Shown piece after piece: positions 18,860 to 29,242 of a stretch of DNA of 64,000 nt. The position numbers and the translations under genes are program-made. This DNA is from an uncultured Opitutales bacterium (GTDB lineage: Bacteria; Verrucomicrobiota; Verrucomicrobiia; Opitutales; Seribacteraceae). Every line of letters begins with the position of its first letter. The stretch's first letter is position 1. The notes beneath the pieces are model-generated. The model made no database searches. It had not been told where the DNA came from and worked only from the letters and a program-made list of their open reading frames with translations. The DNA lies in contig CAJQKB010000017.1 in the NCBI GenBank assembly GCA_905478775.1, positions 1-64,000 of the forward strand, read 5' to 3'.

Positions 18860-19639
18860 CTACTTGGAGTTGTTGAGATCGTAGAGGGGGGCTGAATCGG
18901 GTAAGATGTCCTTAATCGTACCGAGCCCTTGTTTATTAATAATCAATCTCTCAGGTTTGGAGTGTAAAAAAATATTTCCATTCCCCAAAATTCTTGCATC
19001 CATCCATTTATTAGGTTTCAGGTGAACGATTCCATTTCCTTGGTGTATCAGGGTTGCTCGTTCTACTTCCAATTCATCGGCAATGAACGATCCATTTTCA
19101 GAGACTTTTACTTCCATCTCTTCACTTATATTTCCTTTGAGTAAAATGTTACCAGATCCCTCGTGGATTACATTTAATACTTCGGCAGCTAGGTTATCAA
19201 TATGAAGTTTTCCGGAACTTGCCATAAATAAGGAGATTTTTTTGGCTCTCAGATTTTCTGCTGTCAGATTACTTTGTCCGAGGAGACGAATTTCACGAAT
19301 CTCTTCAACCGAAACTACGATTTCAACTGGATAAGTTCTTTCTGCATTGAGTCTTATAAATGGTAACCGACGAGCGATATTATAGGTGTTATTTGCATCG
19401 ATAAATAGTGTCTTCCTGGAAACCTCAGTTTTAATCGATTGAATAATCTCTGTATCTGCATAAACAGACGCTTCCCTCAAACGTTTGCCCTTTACCAAAA
19501 AAACATCAACATTTCCATTTACTTCAATTTTATCAAAGAAAAATAATAATTTCTTTTTTGATTCAAGTTCCCCCCGAAGGAGGCTAGCAGCTAAAAAAAA
19601 GAATATAAACGCGAACAGTTTAGAATTTCTTTTTTCCAT
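18860..19639 (-). CDS. Secreted DUF2807-like (head GIN-type) adhesin-like protein
   Basis: From the ATG at 19639 the product is about 259 residues, starting MEKRNSKLFAFIFFFLAASLLRG, a good signal peptide. An upstream in-frame ATG would extend 140 bases into uvrB and put about 40 odd residues ahead of the signal, so I prefer the inner start. The mature part is a repetitive beta-helix-like protein (repeated patterns such as LRLLGQSNLTAENL, SGKLHIDNL, NGSFIADEL), as in putative auto-transporter adhesin head GIN domains. It overlaps the end of uvrB by 20 bases. Function is unknown. Confidence 0.78.
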   Translation of the reverse strand: MEKRNSKLFAFIFFFLAASLLRGELESKKKLLFFFDKIEVNGNVDVFLVKGKRLREASVYADTEIIQSIKTEVSRKTLFIDANNTYNIARRLPFIRLNAERTYPVEIVVSVEEIREIRLLGQSNLTAENLRAKKISLFMASSGKLHIDNLAAEVLNVIHEGSGNILLKGNISEEMEVKVSENGSFIADELEVERATLIHQGNGIVHLKPNKWMDARILGNGNIFLHSKPERLIINKQGLGTIKDILPDSAPLYDLNNSK

Positions 19640-21662
19640 ACTTTTTCTTTCTTCCGTACTTCTTTCCCCCTGAGTAACCCCCGGTCTGGGCAGTTTTAAG
19701 GTTTTTCCCACCTTCCTTGAGAAAAGAGATTTGATCGCGCAGCAGAGCGGCTTTTTCAAACTCCAATTTCTTTACTGCTGCGAGCATGTCTTTCTCTAGT
19801 TCCTTAAGGAGTTTGCGAATATCTTCCTTTGAAACATTTTCGGAAACCGCTAATAAATCTTCACTCTCTTCTTTCTTGGAACGTAAACTTTCTTGTAGAG
19901 GTCGAATCACGCTCTGGGGAGTAATACCATGTTCTTCATTATATGCCATTTGCTTGTCTCTTCGATATTGGCAAACTTGAAGTGTCCTGGTGATCGACTT
20001 GGTCATTACATCTGCGTAAAAGATCACTCTTCCTTTTTCATGCCTTGCAGCCCTTCCGGCAGTTTGGATCAAGCTGGTCTCGCTACGAAGAAAGCCCTCT
20101 TTATCTGCATCCAGCACAATGACCAATGCCACTTCCGGTAAATCTAAACCTTCCCGTAATAGATTGACTCCTACCAGCACGTCGAAAGTTCCAGCTCGAA
20201 GACTTCTGAGAATTTCTACCCGTTCAATCGCATCAATATCAGAGTGTAGGTATTCGACTTTTATTTCGTGATCTCTTAGGAATTCGGCTAAGTCCTCAGT
20301 CATTCTTTTGGTTAAGGTGGTCACCAAAATTCGATAGCCCTGTTTGACCACTTTTTTGATTTCCCCGATACAGTCTTCCACTTGTCCTTTTATCGGACGT
20401 ATTTCCATTTCGGGATCAAGTAGACCAGTGGGGCGAATAAGCTGTTCCATAACCACTGACGACTTTTCGAGTTCAACTGCAGCAGGAGTGGCCGAGACAT
20501 AGATAGATTGGCCGGTTACACTTTCAAACTCTTCGGGTTTAAGTGGACGATTGTCCAAGGCAGACGGGAGGCGAAATCCAAAGTCCACAAGTTTCTGCTT
20601 TCTTGAAAGGTCCCCTTTAAACATTCCCCCAATTTGAGGAATTGATGCATGACTTTCATCAATAAAGAGAAGAAAGTCTTCGGGGAAAAAGTCGATCAGA
20701 CACCATGGGCGCTCTCCTGGCTTTCTTCCCGATAAGTGCCTTGAATAATTTTCAATTCCATTGCAAAAGCCAATTTCTCGAAGCATCTCTAAATCATATT
20801 CAGTACGCATACGGATACGTTGGGCCTCCAGTAAAAGATTGCTTCCTTCAAAATGTTTAACTTGTTCTTCGAGTTCTTTTTCAATTGCCTTACACCCAAC
20901 CTCCAACTTGTCCTTAGTCGTAACATATTGTGTCGCCGGGTACACTCGATATGAATCATATTTACGAATTGTTTCTCCTGAAATTGGATCAATTTCACGA
21001 ATGTCCTCTACTTCATCCCCCCAAAATTCCACGCGAATTGGATTGTTTGCATAGGCAGGAAATAAATCGACTACATCTCCACGAACTCGAAACCGACCGG
21101 CTTTTAATTCCATGTCATTGCGATTGTACAATGCTTCGACCAATCCTTCGAGTAAGTTATCTCTACCCAGGTCTTGCCCTTTGGTTATTTCAATAGATAA
21201 TGCCTCAAAATCATCGGGTGAACCTAATCCATAAATACACGAAACACTGGCAATAACGATGACATCGCGACGGCTAATTAATGAACTGGTCGCTGCCAGT
21301 CGTAAGCGTTCAATTTCTTCATTAATAGAGGAGTCCTTTTCGATAAATGTATCGGTCGAGGGGACATAGGCTTCGGGTTGATAGTAATCATAGTAACTTA
21401 CGAAGTATTCTACGGCATTATTGGGAAAGAAAGCTTTGAATTCTGAATATAATTGAGCAGCTAAAGTTTTATTAGGAGAAATAATTAATGCCGGCCGTTG
21501 TAAATCCTGGATCACATTGGCCATGGAGAAAGTTTTTCCTGATCCAGTAACACCCAAGAGGGTTTGGTCCATGTTGCCCTTTGATATTGATTCCACGAGT
21601 CCTTTTATGGCCTGCGGTTGATCACCCATTGGTTGATAATCCGATTGTAATCGAAAATCCAT
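19620..21662 (-). CDS. uvrB: Excinuclease ABC subunit B
   Basis: UvrB is the damage-verifying helicase-like subunit of nucleotide excision repair. The 680-residue protein has Walker A GVTGSGKT at residues 37-44, the beta-hairpin region YYDYYQPEAYVP, the DEAD-like LLFIDESHAS, helicase motif VGVNLLREGLDLPEV and QTAGRAARHEKGRV, and the C-terminal UVR motif (LEKDMLAAVKKLEFEKAALL). A basic Lys/Gly/Tyr tail of about 20 residues follows. A GGGGG run just before the ATG can serve as ribosome binding site. Confidence 0.98.
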   Translation of the reverse strand: MDFRLQSDYQPMGDQPQAIKGLVESISKGNMDQTLLGVTGSGKTFSMANVIQDLQRPALIISPNKTLAAQLYSEFKAFFPNNAVEYFVSYYDYYQPEAYVPSTDTFIEKDSSINEEIERLRLAATSSLISRRDVIVIASVSCIYGLGSPDDFEALSIEITKGQDLGRDNLLEGLVEALYNRNDMELKAGRFRVRGDVVDLFPAYANNPIRVEFWGDEVEDIREIDPISGETIRKYDSYRVYPATQYVTTKDKLEVGCKAIEKELEEQVKHFEGSNLLLEAQRIRMRTEYDLEMLREIGFCNGIENYSRHLSGRKPGERPWCLIDFFPEDFLLFIDESHASIPQIGGMFKGDLSRKQKLVDFGFRLPSALDNRPLKPEEFESVTGQSIYVSATPAAVELEKSSVVMEQLIRPTGLLDPEMEIRPIKGQVEDCIGEIKKVVKQGYRILVTTLTKRMTEDLAEFLRDHEIKVEYLHSDIDAIERVEILRSLRAGTFDVLVGVNLLREGLDLPEVALVIVLDADKEGFLRSETSLIQTAGRAARHEKGRVIFYADVMTKSITRTLQVCQYRRDKQMAYNEEHGITPQSVIRPLQESLRSKKEESEDLLAVSENVSKEDIRKLLKELEKDMLAAVKKLEFEKAALLRDQISFLKEGGKNLKTAQTGGYSGGKKYGRKKKYGKKKF

Positions 21663-21688
21663 ATTACCCCCTTATTCAGTACAGGAAT

Positions 21689-23008
21689 TCAGCCCGGATT
21701 ACTCGGGTAGTATCCAGTCTCGCCTTCGGATTTGCCAATAATGGCAGCGGCACAACTATCACCCAGTACATTGACTGCAGTACGAGTCATATCGAGAAGC
21801 CGGTCGACGACAAAAACGATACCCACTCCGATCGAAATGGTAGCATCCGGAAAACCCACCGCGTGTAAAATTACTATGATTGCAACGAGACTGGCTGAGG
21901 GAATCCCGGCAACTCCTATTGAGGTGAGTAATGCCATGATTACAACTGTGGATTGAGTAACCCATGTCATTTCCACACCAAATAACTGGGCGAGGAAGAC
22001 CACCACCACGCACTCAAAGAGTGCAGTTCCATCCATATTCATAGTTGCCCCGAGAGGAAGTGTGAAGCTAGCAATTTTTTTGGAAACCCCTGCTCGTTTG
22101 GTTATACAATCGAGGGTAACGGGAAGAGTTGCTGATGAGGAGGCGGTTGAAAAGGCAGTTAGTAAGGCAGGAGATAGTGCTTGAAAGTGTTGGAAGAAAT
22201 TAATCTTTCCAAGAATTCGAAGTAAAATAGGCAGAACCAGGAAGCTATGAATTGCCAGTCCAAGAAGAACCGTTAAAGCAAATGTCCCCATCACGGAAAT
22301 GGTTTCAATCCCAACCATCATCAAGGTAGGGGTTACTAAGCCAAACACACCGTAGGGTGCAAAAGAGATTACAAAATTCGTAATTCCAAGAATGGTTGAA
22401 TTGAGACCTTCCCAAAATATGGTCTGGCTTTGTTTGTATTTTCCGGGAAGCCGGGCAATAAAAAAGCCAAAGAGTAAACTAAAGAATATCAGACCGAGAA
22501 GTTGACCCTCCACTGCTGCTTTAAAAAGATTTTGGGGAATCATTCTTTGAAAAATTTCAAGAATGCCTTTCATGCCTCCATCGGCATGCTCAAATGCCCG
22601 TTCCACCTTTTGAGCTTCAAGGGCACTTTGTCCGGAAAGCATTTTTTCACGAATTTCTGGATCCACCTGTCCGGGTTCGATTAAATTGACGCAAAGTAAT
22701 CCCACGACCACAGCGAGGAGTCCGGTCAGGGAGTAAAAGAAAAGTGTTTTGAGCCCTAACCGTCCAAAGTCTTTATCTTCTCCAATCTTGGCAACTCCAC
22801 AGATTATCGAAGTCATGACAAGCGGAATAACAACCATTTTAAGAGCGTTTAGAAATAGACTTCCCACAAAATTGGTAAAGTAGTGAAGATTCTCAAACCA
22901 CGCCGGTTTTTCTATTGTAGATTCAGTGGTGAAATTTGCCCATAAGCCAATTGAAAATGCAAGGAGTAGGGCGATCAGAATTTTCCAGTGAAGTGCGAGC
23001 TTTTTCAT
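21689..23008 (-). CDS. Dicarboxylate/amino acid:cation symporter (DAACS family)
   Basis: The 439-residue membrane protein takes up dicarboxylates or acidic amino acids with Na+ or H+. It shows the family pattern: [20 protein letters not shown], the serine-rich hairpin [16 protein letters not shown], the NMDGT motif in [13 protein letters not shown], and the second hairpin region with SAS, followed by the last helix with [16 protein letters not shown]. Length is normal. It follows the HAD gene by eight bases. The exact substrate cannot be told from the sequence. Confidence 0.95.
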   Translation of the reverse strand: MKKLALHWKILIALLLAFSIGLWANFTTESTIEKPAWFENLHYFTNFVGSLFLNALKMVVIPLVMTSIICGVAKIGEDKDFGRLGLKTLFFYSLTGLLAVVVGLLCVNLIEPGQVDPEIREKMLSGQSALEAQKVERAFEHADGGMKGILEIFQRMIPQNLFKAAVEGQLLGLIFFSLLFGFFIARLPGKYKQSQTIFWEGLNSTILGITNFVISFAPYGVFGLVTPTLMMVGIETISVMGTFALTVLLGLAIHSFLVLPILLRILGKINFFQHFQALSPALLTAFSTASSSATLPVTLDCITKRAGVSKKIASFTLPLGATMNMDGTALFECVVVVFLAQLFGVEMTWVTQSTVVIMALLTSIGVAGIPSASLVAIIVILHAVGFPDATISIGVGIVFVVDRLLDMTRTAVNVLGDSCAAAIIGKSEGETGYYPSNPG

Positions 23009-23016
23009 AGGTTCAT

Positions 23017-23682
23017 TTAATTTATAAATAAGCTATTGAGCAAGGAGATGTTTACCATGGTGGGGTCGGTAACCACCTTGTGAGCACCGCTTGCGAACAG
23101 TTCCGTTTCCGTTCTCGTCGTGGAGAGCCCAAGTGCTTTCATTCCGCCAGAAATTGCTGCTTCTATGCCGTGTGTACTGTCTTCCAATACCACGCAGTTT
23201 TCTGGAGCTTGATTGATAATTTGAGCCGCTTTCAGAAATACCTCAGGATCCGGTTTTCCACGAGTTACATCTTCCGAACAGACTGAACCGGAAAAAAAAT
23301 GACCAATCTTTAACTGTTCGAAGGCAAGAGAAAGATTGTTCTTCTCAGTCGAAGTTCCAATTACACAGGGAATTTCCTCTCTTGCCAATGATTGAAGAAG
23401 TGTACGAACTCCCTCCAAGATTGGAATTCCCTCAGCTTTTCCCAAATCTCGGTATAATTCTTCTTTCCTTTTTCCCCATAACGAAATTTCATCTTTATTT
23501 TGTGTCCATTTTAGGATCTGGGGGATTATAATTTCATTTCTCTTTCCAAATCCAAGAACAAAGTGGTCTTTCGGTAGGCTGAGACCGAGTTCATTGGCGA
23601 GCATCTCCCAGCTTTTCTCATGCAAAGATGCTGAATTAATTACTACTCCATCCCAATCAAAAATTACCCCCCCTAATGCCAT
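23017..23682 (-). CDS. HAD family hydrolase (beta-phosphoglucomutase-like)
   Basis: The 221-residue protein has the HAD nucleophile motif FDWDGVVINS (the first Asp attacks, the second is acid/base), motif II Ser/Thr in VIGTSTEKN, Lys in GKPDPEVF and motif IV VVLEDSTHGIEAA. A helical cap sits between motifs I and II, as in phosphoglycolate phosphatase and beta-phosphoglucomutase subfamilies. It lies five bases after the TIR-TPR gene and just before the symporter gene. Substrate unknown. Confidence 0.93.
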   Translation of the reverse strand: MALGGVIFDWDGVVINSASLHEKSWEMLANELGLSLPKDHFVLGFGKRNEIIIPQILKWTQNKDEISLWGKRKEELYRDLGKAEGIPILEGVRTLLQSLAREEIPCVIGTSTEKNNLSLAFEQLKIGHFFSGSVCSEDVTRGKPDPEVFLKAAQIINQAPENCVVLEDSTHGIEAAISGGMKALGLSTTRTETELFASGAHKVVTDPTMVNISLLNSLFIN

Positions 23683-23687
23683 GCTAT

Positions 23688-26012
23688 TTACTCAGCAGTC
23701 TCGTCTCTTGTATCGGGTCCGATTTGTAAGGTCCTTTTTAGGCTTTTGAAAAACCCTCCTTCTTTCTCAACGGTCTTTGGTTTATCTTCAATTGTGTCTT
23801 CCACTAGAGTTGAATTTTTTTCTAGAATAGGGGGCAGGAGAGGAGCAATGTTTTGATCTTTCGGACGAAGGAAATCAGGTAAGGGGGACTGGACTTCTGG
23901 ATCCTCAGTGGTGGGGTAAACATCTTCTGTAACCTTGATCGCAGTTGCTCTTTCCCCCAGAATTTGGTTCAGGAGGTCACGGGTTAAAGTAACTTCTGCA
24001 TTATCAAAGCCTAGAAGCTTCTCTTGTTTTGAAAGAGTTTCGCCTAAGATAACCATTGCCTCATCAGTACGCTGGGCGAGGTAGTGTAATTTACCAATTC
24101 TAAATAATGTATTGAGAGTCATTGGATCCTTCTCACCCATAATTGCCCTCTCAATGGCAAGGGCTCTTTCGCTGATTGAAAAGGCACTGTCTTCTTCTCC
24201 TAACTCTAGATGTAAGTCAGCTAATTCATTCATGGATCTTAGAGTCTCGGGGTGTTCGTGGCCGTATTTTTCCTGCAAGCGTTGATAGACGGTGTATTGT
24301 GCCTTCTTTGCCTCTTCGAGCATATCAAGCTTTCGATAAATTTCGGCTGTTGCATTGAGGGTGTTGAGAGTTTCCGGATGCATCGAACCGAGTTCCTCTT
24401 CTTTAAGCTTTAGTATTTGAAGGTACTGTTCGAGTGCTAGATTGAAATCATTTCGAGCCGCTGCAATATTGGCCAGAGAATCCATTGCTCCCAACGTATC
24501 AGGGTGGCTTTGCCCTAGTGCCAACTGTAATTTTGATACAATTTGAGTCGAGAGGTCCTGAGCATCATCTAATCTGCCTAGTTTTCCTAAGCATTCCACT
24601 AAAACTTGTCCTCTTCGTAAACTCTTGGGGTTGTTGGCTCCAAAGCGTAGTCTCGAGCGTTCGTAGGTATTTCGAGCGAGGCTTTCCGCCTGTTGAATCT
24701 TGTCACTCGCCAGGTAAATCCTGGAAAGTTCGGTCATACAACGAAGCAACATTGGATCGTCTTGCGTACGATTCTGATCATTTAAGAGGGATAATGATTG
24801 GGTACAGCGATTTTCTGCCTGTTCTAATTTACCAATTCTACGATAGACAATGGCCAGGTCGATTTGGGCATCAATGACATCATTATGGTTCGCTCCCAAT
24901 GATTGAGTTCTCCTTTGAAGGAGTTCTTCAAGCATTGGCTCTGCCTCGACATAATTTCCAAGGGCTTCATGCACCATGGCAATTTCGTTCATTGCATGTA
25001 GCCGAATAGTCAGATTTAACTGATCCGGACGATGATAAAGAGTTAATACCCGTTCAAGTTCAATTTCGGCTTTTTCATACGATCGAATAGATCGGTATGT
25101 CTGCCCCAGGCATAGTCTGATTTTAGCTTCTATTTCCGGTTTTTCTGCGAGTTCGTTGGCCCTTCTTGATCCTTGGTCCAGCATTGTTTTTAGTAATTGT
25201 GTATCCATTCCCGCGGTGTTTTGGGGGTCAAGGGATATGAAAAGATTTTGAACAAAAGCAGTGATAGTCTGCGTTTTTGCCAACTCTACCATTGCTAATT
25301 GTTTTTCAATTTCAGCATTTGCCCGGGCTATTTTAGCCTGTTGTTGTTGAAACATCGCATATACAGCAAGTGAAATTGCAGAGATTGCTAGAATGGCGGA
25401 AACAAAGGCAATTCGTGCGAGCCTTTTTTGCCTAGCCAGTAAATCCCTCTGTTTGAGATCATCAAGTCCCACCCCAATCAAACCAGCGACTAATTTAAGC
25501 AAAGAATTTTTCTCGCCGTCTGCTGTTTCTCGTAAATCGGCGGCGGCTGGTTCATGTTTTTGATCGGTAATTTCACCCTCTGCATTTACTAGTCTTCTCG
25601 CAGCGAGGGGAATACACTCATTTTTACTTTCACCCTTTGCATCTTCGGACATAGGCTCTCCTGAAAGGATTAGGCAGAGAACGCGATTTTCTTTCCCCAT
25701 CGCTTTGAACATTCGAATCTCTTCATTTACCCATCGTGATTGAACTGCGTGGGGAGAACACAAAATGATAAGATGGGATGAGTCCTTAAGAGCCTGTTCA
25801 ATCAGAGGACCCAGCTGTGCTGCACCTGCCAATTCATCTCTGTCTCTGAATATAGGATAAAGTCTACCAGGGACAGTGCCAAAAGGGCTGTTTTGCCCAA
25901 TCAAATGTTTTGGTACTCTAAAGTCTTCTAATTTCTTACGCAGCCAACGTGCTTTTTCCTCATCTTTGTGAGCATAAGTTAGAAATGCCCTATACTTAAA
26001 AGTAGAACTCAT
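23688..26012 (-). CDS. TIR domain, membrane helix and TPR-repeat protein
   Basis: The 774-residue protein has an N-terminal TIR domain (residues 1-120; YRAFLTYAHKDEEKA, RLYPIFRDRDELAG, DSSHLIILCSPHAVQSRW, with Glu97/98 after Trp94 at the place of the catalytic Glu in NAD-cleaving TIRs). A linker, one membrane helix (about 199-221) and a short coiled coil follow, then many tetratricopeptide repeats (about 260-690) of the kinesin-light-chain type, and a Pro/Glu-rich tail. The layout suggests a membrane-anchored sensor with cytosolic TIR and TPR on the other side. Whether it hydrolyses NAD or takes part in defence is unknown. Confidence 0.9.
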   Translation of the reverse strand: MSSTFKYRAFLTYAHKDEEKARWLRKKLEDFRVPKHLIGQNSPFGTVPGRLYPIFRDRDELAGAAQLGPLIEQALKDSSHLIILCSPHAVQSRWVNEEIRMFKAMGKENRVLCLILSGEPMSEDAKGESKNECIPLAARRLVNAEGEITDQKHEPAAADLRETADGEKNSLLKLVAGLIGVGLDDLKQRDLLARQKRLARIAFVSAILAISAISLAVYAMFQQQQAKIARANAEIEKQLAMVELAKTQTITAFVQNLFISLDPQNTAGMDTQLLKTMLDQGSRRANELAEKPEIEAKIRLCLGQTYRSIRSYEKAEIELERVLTLYHRPDQLNLTIRLHAMNEIAMVHEALGNYVEAEPMLEELLQRRTQSLGANHNDVIDAQIDLAIVYRRIGKLEQAENRCTQSLSLLNDQNRTQDDPMLLRCMTELSRIYLASDKIQQAESLARNTYERSRLRFGANNPKSLRRGQVLVECLGKLGRLDDAQDLSTQIVSKLQLALGQSHPDTLGAMDSLANIAAARNDFNLALEQYLQILKLKEEELGSMHPETLNTLNATAEIYRKLDMLEEAKKAQYTVYQRLQEKYGHEHPETLRSMNELADLHLELGEEDSAFSISERALAIERAIMGEKDPMTLNTLFRIGKLHYLAQRTDEAMVILGETLSKQEKLLGFDNAEVTLTRDLLNQILGERATAIKVTEDVYPTTEDPEVQSPLPDFLRPKDQNIAPLLPPILEKNSTLVEDTIEDKPKTVEKEGGFFKSLKRTLQIGPDTRDETAE

Positions 26013-26070
26013 ATGACAACGAACTACTAAAGCGGAGAAGGAACTAAGATTCCCTCTTTACCAAGTGGGG

Positions 26071-26691
26071 CTATGATTGAAATCTTGATGAAACTTGATT
26101 CCAATCAAGCACATTCCAAAATGCAGCAACATAATCAGGTCGTCGATTCTGATAATTCAAGTAATAGGCGTGCTCCCATACATCGAGTCCAATTAGCGGA
26201 GTACCTATATCGTCAGCGATTCCTTCCATTAGTGGGGAATCTTGATTGGGAGTAGATGTAATTGTTAAAGTTCCGTCTGATTGCTGGATAAGCCAAGCCC
26301 AACCAGATCCAAATCGAGTCAGCGAAGCTTTTAAAAAGGTATCTTTCAATGCATCAAGATTACCAAAAGTTGCTGAGATAGCTTCATTCAATGCACCATC
26401 TGGTAAGCCTCCGCCTTCCGGAGATAGACTTTCCCAGAAAAAAGAATGATTAGCATGTCCACCGCCATTGTTTCTAACTGCACCACGAATCGACTCGGGT
26501 AGGGAAGAAATATCTGAAATTAGATTATTAATTTCCATTTTTGAGAGATCATCATGGCCTTCGAGGGCAGCATTTAAGTTATTAATGTAGGTCTGGTGAT
26601 GCTTCCCGTGATGAATTTCCATTGTCCTTGCATCGATGTGGGGTTCGAGTGCATCAGTCGCAAAATGGAGGTTTGGTAATGTAAAAGTCAT
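26071..26691 (-). CDS. sodA: Superoxide dismutase (Fe/Mn family)
   Basis: The enzyme turns superoxide into oxygen and hydrogen peroxide. The 206-residue protein has the four metal ligands: His27 in [12 protein letters not shown], His in [10 protein letters not shown], and [18 protein letters not shown] with Asp and His. The whole length and the GSGWAWL segment are typical. The Mn versus Fe choice is not certain from the sequence, though the residues near GGHANHSFF lean to Mn. It stands upstream of the TIR gene on the same strand. Confidence 0.95.
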   Translation of the reverse strand: MTFTLPNLHFATDALEPHIDARTMEIHHGKHHQTYINNLNAALEGHDDLSKMEINNLISDISSLPESIRGAVRNNGGGHANHSFFWESLSPEGGGLPDGALNEAISATFGNLDALKDTFLKASLTRFGSGWAWLIQQSDGTLTITSTPNQDSPLMEGIADDIGTPLIGLDVWEHAYYLNYQNRRPDYVAAFWNVLDWNQVSSRFQS

Positions 26692-26782
26692 AATCGTTTT
26701 AATTTATGGATTAAAGTTATTTGAAATTAATAAATTTATGAAAAGCCAACATTAATAAATAATTTTGCGGAAGCAATGATTT

Positions 26783-27295
26783 TTAAGTGTTAACTTGTCG
26801 TTTTAATTGGAAAAATTTCTGAATAAGGCTTTTACATTCTAACTCTAAAGTTCCCTTGAAAACCTTTGGTTTATGATTTGAATGTGGAAGTTCATGCAAA
26901 GATGTGGATCCGCCCAAGCCACCCATTTTGGGATCTGTAAATGCGTAATGGACTTCCCCCATGCGAGATATTATTGTTGCACCTGCACACATGGGACACG
27001 GTTCTTTAGTGACAAATAACTGACATTCATTTAACCGCCAATCGCCTACGAACTTTGCTGCCTGGGTAATGGCAATCATTTCAGCATGGGCACTCGGATC
27101 TTTTTGTTGCCGAGTTTGATTGTAAGCAGAAGCAATAATTTCATCCTTGAAGACTATAACAGCACCGATAGGAACCTCATCTGCATTCCACCCATTAATC
27201 GATTGGTTGTAGGCATGCTGCATATAAAACGATGCGTTTCTCTCTAACTGACTCGGGAAAAGCTTGGTGAATGGACAATTTTGTTTGGTTGGCAT
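26783..27295 (-). CDS. tadA: tRNA-specific adenosine deaminase-type nucleoside deaminase
   Basis: TadA makes inosine at position 34 of tRNA-Arg. The 170-residue protein has the zinc-binding and catalytic HAEMIAIT (HAE) and EPCPMCAGATIISRM (PCxxC) motifs of the cytidine/deoxycytidylate deaminase fold, with the VPIGAVIV segment upstream. The last 25 residues (LELECKSLIQKFFQLKR) match the helix of TadA. A guanine deaminase-type relative cannot be fully excluded. It is divergent from infA with about 105 bases between. Confidence 0.88.
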   Translation of the reverse strand: MPTKQNCPFTKLFPSQLERNASFYMQHAYNQSINGWNADEVPIGAVIVFKDEIIASAYNQTRQQKDPSAHAEMIAITQAAKFVGDWRLNECQLFVTKEPCPMCAGATIISRMGEVHYAFTDPKMGGLGGSTSLHELPHSNHKPKVFKGTLELECKSLIQKFFQLKRQVNT

Positions 27296-27400
27296 TAGGG
27301 GGATTTACAATTTACTACGGCAATTAATCTAAATTATAATAGAAGGTCGAACTTGACGAAATCCTAAAAGATGGTGTTATGAAGCTTTTATATTAAATTT

Positions 27401-27679
27401 ATGTCTGGAGAAGAAGTTGTTGAAGTCGAGGGTAAAATCACCGCAGTTTTACCAAGTACAATGTTTAGAGCAGAACTTGAAAATGGTCATCAAGTACTCG
27501 CTCATATTTCCGGAAAGCTGAGGAAACATTTTATCAAAATTACAGTGGGCGATATTGTTAAGATGGAAATGAGCACGCAGGATTTGCAAAAGGCAAGAAT
27601 TGTGTATCGCTTAAAGAATGCGGAGGTAAATCGTAATGCGCCGATCCGAAGCTTTGGTCCACGAGGTAAGAGAAGATAA
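27401..27679 (+). CDS. infA: Translation initiation factor IF-1
   Basis: IF-1 occupies the ribosomal A site during initiation. The product (92 aa) has the whole S1-like OB fold: [38 protein letters not shown] and [23 protein letters not shown]. It is about 20 residues longer than the typical 72, with a basic C-terminal tail ([20 protein letters not shown]). No ribosome binding site is visible; a TATATT sequence lies six bases before the ATG. Confidence 0.96.
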   Translation: MSGEEVVEVEGKITAVLPSTMFRAELENGHQVLAHISGKLRKHFIKITVGDIVKMEMSTQDLQKARIVYRLKNAEVNRNAPIRSFGPRGKRR

Positions 27680-27713
27680 TTCTTTTTCATTTTTTCACTC
27701 AAAATAAGTTATT

Positions 27714-28682
27714 ATGAATATTATTGAATCGATCGGTCGTACACCTTTGGTGGAACTTACTAAATTAACGAAGGATTGTGGCGCTCGCATATTTCTTAAG
27801 TCTGAGTTTTTTAATCCGCTCGCAAGCGTAAAAGATCGAATCGGTGCTGCGATGATTGAGGCTGCTGAAAAAGACGGCTCATTAAAACCAGATAGCGTAG
27901 TAATTGAACCCACTTCTGGAAATACAGGCATCGCGCTTGCCTTCGTTTGCGCGGCGAAGGGATATAAATGTATTCTTACAATGCCCGAGACTATGTCCAA
28001 AGAAAGAAGATTGCTTCTTCGATTGTTGGGAGCTGATATTGTTCTTACACCAGGGCCAAAAGGAATGGGGGGAGCGATTTCAAAGGCGAGTCAATTAATG
28101 GAGGAGCATGGAGAAAACGGTTTTATGCCTCAACAATTTAACAATCCTGCGAACCCCGAAGTTCACCGCAAAACAACTGCAGAAGAAATTTGGTCAGGGA
28201 TGGAAGGCAAGATTGATTGTTTTATTTCTGGAGTGGGAACTGGAGGAACAATTACTGGGGTGTCCGAGGTGATCAAGAAGCGCAACCCCGATATGATTTC
28301 GGTTGCAGTTGAACCGATTGAAAGTCCTGTAATAACCCAGACAAGAAATGGGGAGGAAGTTAAGCCGGGTCCACACAAAATCCAAGGCATTGGTGCAGGA
28401 TTTGTTCCCAATAATCTCAATTTGGACATTATCGACGAGGTTGAACTGGTAAGTAGCGATGACGCATTTGAGATGGCCCGTGAGTTAAGTTTAACTGAGG
28501 GTGTACTAGGTGGAATTTCAACTGGTGCCACGGTAACAGCAGCACTCAGAATTGCAAAACGACCTGAGATGGCAGGGAAAAATATTGTCGTGGTTGGTGC
28601 AAGTTGTGGGGAGCGTTATCTTTCGACTCCACTTGCTGCACAAGCTGCATCTGAGGTTATGGATGCAGTGGCGGAAGAGTAG
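27714..28682 (+). CDS. cysK: Cysteine synthase A
   Basis: CysK makes cysteine from O-acetylserine and sulfide using PLP. The 322-residue protein has the PLP lysine Lys40 in [12 protein letters not shown], the phosphate-binding [12 protein letters not shown], the [14 protein letters not shown] glycine-rich loop and a [12 protein letters not shown] stretch near the C-terminus. Length is normal. It follows infA by 34 bases and may be transcribed with it. Confidence 0.96.
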   Translation: MNIIESIGRTPLVELTKLTKDCGARIFLKSEFFNPLASVKDRIGAAMIEAAEKDGSLKPDSVVIEPTSGNTGIALAFVCAAKGYKCILTMPETMSKERRLLLRLLGADIVLTPGPKGMGGAISKASQLMEEHGENGFMPQQFNNPANPEVHRKTTAEEIWSGMEGKIDCFISGVGTGGTITGVSEVIKKRNPDMISVAVEPIESPVITQTRNGEEVKPGPHKIQGIGAGFVPNNLNLDIIDEVELVSSDDAFEMARELSLTEGVLGGISTGATVTAALRIAKRPEMAGKNIVVVGASCGERYLSTPLAAQAASEVMDAVAEE

Positions 28683-28751
28683 GATCCAATAGTGCTACAG
28701 TAGAACCGATTTTCAGGGTTTTTGCTCACCTGAAGACCTTCTTCTTTTGTA

Positions 28752-29207
28752 ATGAGAGCTTTAGTTCGAAGAGTTCTTTCGGCCACTGTATCGGTGAATA
28801 GTCAAACCGTTGGTGAGATTAATCGAGGACTCTTAGTTTATTTGGCCGTTCACAGGGACGATGAAGATTCTGATTTGGGATGGATCAGCCAAAAAATTTT
28901 GGGAATGAGAGTTTTTGAGGATGATGCGAAAAAAATGAATAATTCATTAGTAGAGAAAGGGTACGAACTAATGGTGATTAGCCAATTTACACTTTTTGGA
29001 TCCCTTCGAAAAGGGTTTCGACCTTCTTTTAATCATGCGGCAACTCCAGAGTTTGCGGTTGGTCAATATCGTAAGTTTTTACAAATAATAAAAGAAAAAT
29101 TGAATGGTAGGGTAGCATCCGGAGAATTCGGAGCAGACATGAAAATTCTTTCAATTGACGACGGTCCAGTAAGTTTATGGCTTGATTCAAAAGAGAAGAA
29201 TTATTGA
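28752..29207 (+). CDS. dtd: D-aminoacyl-tRNA deacylase
   Basis: Dtd removes D-amino acids wrongly attached to tRNAs. The 151-residue protein has the SQFTLFGSLRKGFRPSF motif with the catalytic Thr pair and, near the C-terminus, the Gly-cisPro motif as DDGPVSLWLD. In most relatives that last motif is NDGPVT, so here Asn is Asp and Thr is Ser; Gly-Pro itself is kept. Length is normal. It follows cysK by 69 bases. Confidence 0.94.
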   Translation: MRALVRRVLSATVSVNSQTVGEINRGLLVYLAVHRDDEDSDLGWISQKILGMRVFEDDAKKMNNSLVEKGYELMVISQFTLFGSLRKGFRPSFNHAATPEFAVGQYRKFLQIIKEKLNGRVASGEFGADMKILSIDDGPVSLWLDSKEKNY

Positions 29208-29242
29208 TTGATTCAATATCCGTACTTAATAAGTTGGGGGAA

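Noticed and set aside
23688-26012. Thoeris or CBASS-like defence operon
   Set aside because: No ThsA-type or cyclase partner in the group; neighbours are a HAD phosphatase, a symporter and uvrB.
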